Made by a program: the position numbers and the translations under genes. Of a stretch of DNA of 10,172 nucleotides, positions 9,191 to 10,172 are shown one piece after another; the stretch's first letter is position 1, and every line of letters starts with the position of its first letter. The notes under the pieces were generated by a model. That model saw nothing but the letters and a program-made list of their open reading frames with translations, had not been told where the DNA came from and did not search any database. Origin of the DNA: Scenedesmus sp. ARA3 (taxonomy: Eukaryota; Chlorophyta; Chlorophyceae; Sphaeropleales; Scenedesmaceae); contig RWJK01000749.1 in assembly GCA_004335835.1 (NCBI GenBank), positions 1-10,172 on the forward strand. The letters run 5' to 3'.

Positions 9191-9931
9191 AATGTGATGA
9201 GCTGCACCTGCAACCTGCACTGCAAGGTGCGGTGCGGCTGAAAGGTTGCGTTGTGTCATGTGGGTTGCTGCACAAGCACAGGCATGCGCTACAACCCAAC
9301 AAACTGATATAACAAGCAACATGTGTATTTAGTTGTCACTTTGTAACGCAGTTGAACCGCGTGGTGTGTGAGGGCATCCACTGCTCCCTGGAGGTCTTCA
9401 ACGTGTCACCATGCACGCACTACAACCAAAAATGCAGATGTAACATGTAACATATGTTATTTTTCTGTTACTTCGTCACGCAGTTCAATCGCGTGGTGAG
9501 CGACGGCATTCGCTACCCCCTGGAGGTGTTCAAGGTCAGCCGCAAAGTGGGCTGGGGCGTGCGCTGCTCTGAAGACCTGCCCATCGGCGCCTTTGTGTGC
9601 TGCTACGTGGGCCTGGTCATCACAGACGAGTGAGTAGTCAGGTGGCGGACAGGCTGCGCAGAGAGGATCTGTGCCTGTTTGACACTTGGAACATTGTCAA
9701 TGCTGCGCCACGTTTCTGATCACCCACGTTGTGTAATTATCATCACATGTCCGCAGGTGGGCGGACAGGCTGCGCAGCGAGGACCTGTACCTGTTTGACC
9801 TCAACCACTTCCACCTGATGTGGGACGCGGAGGCGGCGGGGGAGATGCCTGACGTGGCCATGAACCCGCGGCTGCACGCGCTGCAGGGAGAGCTACGGGG
9901 CAAGCACCTCGTCATAGACGCGGCGCGCCAG
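2773..9931 (+). CDS. SUVH-type SRA-SET histone H3K9 methyltransferase (3' end beyond window)
   Basis: Eleven exons joined through phase-consistent GT-AG introns give 754 codons with no stop. Order: Ala/Pro/Gln-rich N-terminus (residues 1 to about 245), SUVH-type helix NVRDRLEAYKAKTKQHLD, SRA/YDG domain (about 305-525; PGVTVGQAF, SGGYKDD, YTGQGG, VYEGLY), pre-SET with ECDEGCACSSHC (635-646), and SET N-terminal half with GWG (670-672). Proteins with this order bind methylated DNA through SRA and methylate histone H3 lysine 9 in chromatin, linking DNA methylation to silencing. The catalytic NHSC segment would follow residue 754 (LVIDAARQ) and is not in the window. The ATG at 2773 is the first after an in-frame stop at 2743-2745. 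Oddities: nearly every intron carries partial exon copies, the first part of the pre-SET cysteine cluster is missing, and the usual EYxGE of SET reads CYVGL. The SRA-SET assignment is firm; activity and target are inferred from the family. Confidence 0.88.
3631..4026 (+). other. Intron 1, first part
   Basis: Intron sequence begins with GTGAGC at 3631. The first frame meets TGA at 3685-3687 if unspliced. I see no coding similarity until the first copy of the exon 2 head at 4027. The segment just before 4026 (ACACCAACATCTGC) recurs at 4314-4327, marking the intron part of the duplicated unit. Confidence 0.6.
4027..4512 (+). repeat. Three upstream copies of the exon 2 acceptor and head
   Basis: CAG followed by the head of exon 2 (RAKPDMIAYKEL) occurs at 4027, 4199 and 4337 before the working copy at 4513, spacing 172, 138 and 176 bases. 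The first copy runs into TAG (4087-4089), the second loses RV after KEL, and the third reaches EVHGH before diverging and carries MIASKEL. Intron stretches between copies are related too: TAGCATGCA follows copies one and two, and TGGTCAACCTT occurs at 4128-4138 and 4290-4300. This is a tandem duplication spanning the intron-exon junction. Only the last copy continues into the rest of the exon. Confidence 0.9.
4513..4679 (+). CDS. Exon 2: start of SRA domain
   Basis: Residues 287-341 plus two bases of codon 342. It encodes RAKPDMIAYKELRV, then EVHGHIPGVTVGQAFLGRGE and LAILGLHTQMMRGIMS. This matches the SUVH pattern of an RPDL-like helix followed by GxVPGVxVGDxFxxRxELxxxGLHxxxxxGI at the SRA entrance. 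Acceptor CAG at 4510-4512, donor GTGAGC at 4680, ending in phase 2. The head of the exon is repeated upstream and its tail downstream. Confidence 0.9.
4704..5075 (+). repeat. TTTGACC(A) degenerate minisatellite in intron 2
   Basis: Short TTTGACCA / TTGACC units, about 10 bases apart, follow each of the three exon 2 donors (4704-4760, 4875-4940, 5011-5075). The repetition predates or accompanies the duplication of the exon tail. The reverse complement GGTCAACCTT appears in intron 1 at 4129-4138 and 4291-4300, so exon 2 is flanked by complementary intron motifs. Confidence 0.75.
4783..5001 (+). repeat. Two downstream copies of the exon 2 tail and donor
   Basis: The exon 2 tail and its donor recur at 4783-4867 (MTMSQAFAGRGELAILGLH, then QMMRGIMS, followed by GTGAGC at 4868) and in shorter form at 4940-5001 (ILGLHRQMMHGIM, followed by GTGAGC at 5002). 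The intron start after each copy is also conserved (GTGAGC then a TTTGACC series), so the duplicated unit is exon tail plus donor plus intron head. The working exon is the first copy. Confidence 0.88.
5154..5187 (+). repeat. Interrupted CTG tract at the exon 3 acceptor
   Basis: CTG triplets with small interruptions run directly into CTGCAG, the 3' splice site of exon 3. The tract takes the position of a polypyrimidine tract. Confidence 0.8.
5188..5302 (+). CDS. Exon 3: SRA core
   Basis: One base completes Arg342 and then 38 codons (343-380) follow: KGEPAFAIVMSGGYKDDAD, then TGGTFWYTGQGGQGKNNTQ. SGGYxDDxD and YTGQGG are the hallmark of the SRA/YDG fold that holds flipped methylcytosine. Acceptor CAG at 5185-5187, donor CAG|GTGTGC at 5302/5303, phase 0. 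Unlike most other exons it has no extra copies nearby. Confidence 0.92.
5591..5770 (+). CDS. Exon 4: SRA central strands
   Basis: Sixty codons, residues 381-440, phase 0 on both sides. IKDQEYTTPDNAALVQSVSS corresponds to the SUVH DQKLERGNLAL region, APVRVFRG to PVRVIRG, and LYVYEGLYLV to the conserved Y-YDGLY segment, followed by HKREPSKDGPQ. Acceptor GTTCAG at 5590, donor CAG|GTACGG at 5770/5771. Two downstream copies of the exon tail follow. Confidence 0.92.
5806..6044 (+). repeat. Two downstream copies of the exon 4 tail and donor
   Basis: Copy one (5806-5900) encodes GKVGEAVERLYVYEGLYLVA then PSKDGPQ, lacking the five codons for AHKRE, and is followed by GTACGGCAGA like the working exon. 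Copy two (about 5933-6044) encodes GEVGGAGERPYVYEGLYTVA then VHKREPSKDGPQ, followed by GTGAAA. The intron heads (GTACGGCAGAGTGC and GTACGGCAGAATGC) are homologous. Both copies stay open in the exon frame. Neither begins with a clear acceptor. Confidence 0.92.
6210..6677 (+). repeat. Four upstream copies of the exon 5 acceptor and head
   Basis: CAG plus the exon 5 head occurs at 6210 (short, VVKFL then divergent), 6291, 6420 and 6549, before the working copy at 6678. The last four starts are exactly 129 bases apart. Copies at 6291, 6420 and 6549 encode VIKFQMVGV, then AVSSTVDFKCLH, and then reach a TGA just after the head, where the working copy continues into AHYQTV. The units at 6291 and 6420 share an identical tail including ATTTTTTTGAATTC. 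The unit at 6549 has a diverged tail. Confidence 0.95.
6678..6823 (+). CDS. Exon 5: end of SRA core
   Basis: Residues 441-488 plus two bases of codon 489. VIKFQMVGVPGHHAVSSTVD matches the SUVH FKFxLxRxxGQ strand that closes the SRA core. AHYQTVLLARAGGGAKPGRK is a basic tail. Acceptor CTCCAG at 6677, donor CAG|GTGCGT at 6823/6824, phase 2. This is the only one of five acceptor copies whose frame continues beyond the head. Confidence 0.88.
7015..7092 (+). repeat. Downstream copy of the exon 5 tail and donor, with a stop
   Basis: The stretch from CACGGCGCGCAC to GCGGCAG|GTGCGC repeats the exon 5 tail. The Tyr codon TAC of AHYQTV is TAA here (7031-7033), so this copy cannot be read through in the original frame. 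The remainder (QTVLLARAGGGAKP) is well preserved, as is the donor. Confidence 0.9.
7289..7321 (+). repeat. (CTG)11 tract at the exon 6 acceptor
   Basis: Eleven perfect CTG triplets end directly at CAG, the 3' splice site of exon 6. No other pyrimidine tract is present, so the CTG repeat itself must serve as the acceptor context if exon 6 is spliced here. Confidence 0.9.
7325..7442 (+). CDS. Exon 6: SRA to pre-SET linker
   Basis: One base completes Arg489; 39 codons (490-528) follow: TGEPRLASAGEVAAAIQQRA, then ASGSHGRLVTADVSQGQEK. GLVxxDISxGQE is the conserved SUVH segment that leads to PIPxxNxVDD, which begins exon 7. Acceptor CAG 7322-7324, donor AAG|GTGCGC at 7442/7443, phase 0. No extra copies were seen. 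Confidence 0.85.
7443..7800 (+). other. Intron 6, first part
   Basis: Intron sequence up to the first copy of the exon 7 acceptor. It has several open frames but none resembles SUVH sequence or another family I know. Confidence 0.6.
7801..8277 (+). repeat. Two upstream copies of the exon 7 acceptor and head
   Basis: Starts at 7801 and 8053 precede the working copy at 8278, spaced 252 and 225 bases. Each encodes (L)P(I/M)PVWNAVDDDDSILQ then PMAPPDG before diverging. The intron stretches between them are related (GCCTGCCGCTGCCTGCCTGC and GCCTGCCGTTGCCTGCCTGC; GCCACGCTGCAG before copies two and three). Between copy one and the working copy I count four synonymous and one amino-acid-changing difference in 24 codons. 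Confidence 0.93.
8278..8429 (+). CDS. Exon 7: linker into pre-SET
   Basis: Residues 529-578 plus two bases of Lys579. LPIPVWNAVDDDDSILQPMA matches the SUVH PIPVVNxVDD motif. A Gly/Ala stretch follows, then GPEFAYTSDYK, matching PPxFxYxxD at the pre-SET start. Acceptor CAG at 8275-8277, donor at 8430 (GTGCGT), phase 2. Confidence 0.85.
8560..8586 (+). repeat. (CTG)9 tract before the first exon 8 acceptor copy
   Basis: Nine CTG triplets end twelve bases before the CAG acceptor of the upstream exon 8 copy. Confidence 0.9.
8599..8640 (+). repeat. Upstream copy of the exon 8 acceptor and head
   Basis: CAG|GTTTGGTGAGAAGGAAGCC encodes FGEKEAKQLDC and then diverges. The working copy at 8705 reads FGEEEAKQLAI. 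Each is preceded by a CTG tract, so the tract was part of the duplicated unit or the two grew in parallel. Either acceptor gives the correct phase. Only the second continues into AAEQAFAAS and a donor. Confidence 0.88.
8679..8699 (+). repeat. (CTG)7 tract before the working exon 8 acceptor
   Basis: Seven CTG triplets followed by TGCAG, the 3' splice site used for exon 8. Confidence 0.9.
8705..8789 (+). CDS. Exon 8: helical Ala-rich segment in the pre-SET region
   Basis: One base completes Lys579; 28 codons (580-607) follow, FGEEEAKQLAIAAEQAFAAS then FPGLCGLQ. I recognise no SUVH motif here; in plant SUVH proteins this region carries the first cysteines of the pre-SET zinc cluster. Only one Cys is present. 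The phases (in 2, out 0) fit both neighbours and the duplicated head argues for a genuine exon. Donor CAG|GTGCGC at 8789/8790. Confidence 0.65.
8813..8914 (+). other. Candidate extra pre-SET exon (frame unresolved)
   Basis: The 102-base stretch between GAATGCAG and GCTGCAG|GTACG has exon-like borders and a length divisible by three. In the phase the neighbours require it is open but unlike any domain (VLCAIAMYIKS...). In the next frame it reads IVCDCNVHKINKEVAFM then CASKVAGDFARHSQAAG, resembling the CDC...CxxK..GxF part of a SUVH pre-SET that is otherwise missing. The gap from exon 8 is only 23 bases, too short for a normal intron. It may be a decayed or frameshifted exon. Confidence 0.35.
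8964..8996 (+). repeat. (CTG)11 tract at the exon 9 acceptor
   Basis: Eleven CTG triplets followed by CCGCCGCAG, the 3' splice site of exon 9. Confidence 0.9.
9006..9125 (+). CDS. Exon 9: pre-SET zinc-binding end
   Basis: Forty codons, residues 608-647, phase 0 both sides: YTGKAASSEGNYNEAGLM then LATQPCGIMECDEGCACSSHCK. ECDEGCACSSHC aligns with the SUVH ECGPSCKCPPTC and supplies four zinc-ligand cysteines (636, 640, 642, 646). Acceptor CCGCAG at 9005, donor AAG|GTGCGT at 9125/9126. Confidence 0.9.
9146..9190 (+). repeat. (CTG)15 tract in intron 9
   Basis: Fifteen CTG triplets lie just inside the intron, between the working exon 9 donor and a damaged copy of the exon 9 tail. Here the tract is next to a donor rather than an acceptor. 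Confidence 0.92.
9191..9226 (+). repeat. Downstream copy of the exon 9 tail and donor
   Basis: AATGTGATGAGCTGCACCTG and following bases to CACTGCAAG|GTGCGG repeat the end of exon 9 (AATGTGACGAGGGCTGCGCC... GCAAG|GTGCGT). Two bases are missing after GATGAG, so it is out of the Cys-coding frame. The donor is preserved. Confidence 0.82.
9352..9408 (+). repeat. Upstream copy of the exon 10 acceptor and head
   Basis: ACGCAG followed by LNRVVCEGIHCSLEVFNVS repeats the head of exon 10 (FNRVVSDGIRYPLEVFKVS) 132 bases upstream. The intron part is duplicated too: AACATGTGTATTT...ACTTTGTAACGCAG before this copy and AACATATGTTATTT...ACTTCGTCACGCAG before the working one. The copy runs open to TAA at about 9448 without the rest of the SET domain. 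Confidence 0.92.
9484..9629 (+). CDS. Exon 10: start of SET domain
   Basis: Residues 648-695 plus two bases of Glu696. FNRVVSDGIRYPLEVFKVS then KVGWGVRCSEDLPIGAF then VCCYVGLVITDE. NRVxxxGIxxxLEVFKT...GWGVRxxxxIxxGxFxCxYxG is the canonical SUVH pre-SET/SET junction; GWG (670-672) helps bind S-adenosylmethionine. The usual EYxGE reads CYVGL here. Acceptor CAG 9481-9483, donor GTGAGT at 9630, phase 2. Confidence 0.93.
9642..9685 (+). repeat. Upstream copy of the exon 11 acceptor and head
   Basis: TCAG|GTGGCGGACAGGCTGCGC repeats the exon 11 head 115 bases upstream. It lacks one base (GTGGCGG against GTGGGCGG), so in the required phase it is shifted. It begins only 12 bases after the exon 10 donor, too close to be used with it. 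Confidence 0.9.
9757..9931 (+). CDS. Exon 11: SET domain middle
   Basis: One base completes Glu696; 58 codons (697-754) follow, starting WADRLRSEDLYLFDLNHF and ending GKHLVIDAARQ. YLFDL and xxIDAxxxGN at an exon border are typical of SUVH SET domains; the next exon should open with GNVxRFxNHSC. Acceptor CCGCAG at 9756, donor CAG|GTGCGT at 9931/9932, phase 0. No continuation was found in the remaining 240 bases. Confidence 0.9.
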
Positions 9932-10048
9932 GTGCGTGTGCTGTGGCACACAACACTTTCTTTACGCTGCATGCGATGGGGTGAACTGGGTGTGTTATGG
10001 TGCGCTTCAAAAGGCGGGGCGTGCTGTGCATCCAACGATGATGGTGGT

Positions 10049-10105
10049 AAGGTGGGAGATGCCTGACGTGGCGATGATCCCGCGGCTGCAGCCGCTGGCA
10101 AGCTG
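10049..10105 (+). repeat. Partial internal copy of exon 11
   Basis: GGTGGGAGATGCCTGACGTG and following bases, to about CCGCTGGCA, repeat exon 11 positions near 9838-9885 (GEMPDVAMNPRLHALQ). The copy starts in intron-like sequence and lacks the exon end and donor, so it differs from the other junction-spanning copies. The duplicated unit may continue past the window. Confidence 0.8.
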
Positions 10106-10108
10106 CCG

Positions 10109-10172
10109 GACCAGCCTCTGGTGACAGACCAGCCTCTGGTGACAGACCAGCCTCTGGTGACAGACCAGCCTC
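10109..10172. repeat. 18-bp tandem repeat running off the window
   Basis: GACCAGCCTCTGGTGACA is repeated perfectly three times (10109, 10127, 10145) with a fourth copy cut by the window end. Each unit contains ACCAG and CTGGT, an inverted pair. It lies in the intron after exon 11. Confidence 0.95.

Noticed and set aside
8705..9302. Open frame with long Cys runs (poly-Cys) near 8964-9190
   Set aside because: The Cys, Leu and Ala runs are the three frames of intronic CTG tracts. The flanking exons read in a frame and phase that exclude the tracts.
4027..10172. Reading the direct repeats as a CRISPR array or transposon
   Set aside because: The units vary in length, are exon-derived, and have splice sites rather than constant repeats with unique spacers. 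I saw no transposase, terminal inverted repeats or target-site duplication.

Overview
The window looks like nuclear DNA of a green alga (Chlorophyta). The genes are intron-rich with GT-AG splice junctions, base composition is moderately GC-rich, CAG/CTG triplet tracts are everywhere, and proteins are rich in Ala and Gln. A Scenedesmaceae-like alga is my best guess; this is inference, with no marker gene to confirm it. Two plus-strand genes are visible and both are incomplete as seen here.

Layout. (1) 1-96: end of an intron with a (CTG)19 tract and a pyrimidine-rich 3' splice site. (2) 97-1906: the 3' part of a leucine-rich-repeat protein gene, reading in one frame to about 783-813 and then in another, so it carries a frameshift or a sequence error. 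(3) 1907-2772: intergenic, with a cluster of overlapping short hairpins and no convincing gene. (4) 2773 to the window end: a large gene for a SUVH-type histone H3-lysine-9 methyltransferase. It has an Ala/Gln-rich N-terminus, an SRA (YDG) methylcytosine-reading domain, a pre-SET zinc region and the first half of the SET domain. I reconstruct eleven exons (2773-3630, 4513-4679, 5188-5302, 5591-5770, 6678-6823, 7325-7442, 8278-8429, 8705-8789, 9006-9125, 9484-9629, 9757-9931). Every junction is GT-AG and phase-compatible, and together they make 2262 nt, or 754 codons without a stop. The catalytic NHSC part of SET and the stop codon lie beyond the window.

The remarkable part is the introns of this gene. 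Eight of its eleven exons have extra partial copies in adjacent introns, about 19 in roughly 6 kb. All but one are tandem duplications that span a splice junction. Copies that include a 3' splice site and an exon head always lie upstream of the working exon; copies that include an exon tail and a 5' splice site always lie downstream. The result is a gene crowded with decoy splice sites and part-exons, some clearly dead (stop codons, truncation) and some differing mostly at synonymous positions. CTG tracts sit just upstream of several 3' splice sites, while the exons use the same triplet as CAG/GCA. I regard this decoy-junction architecture as the candidate undescribed feature of the window.
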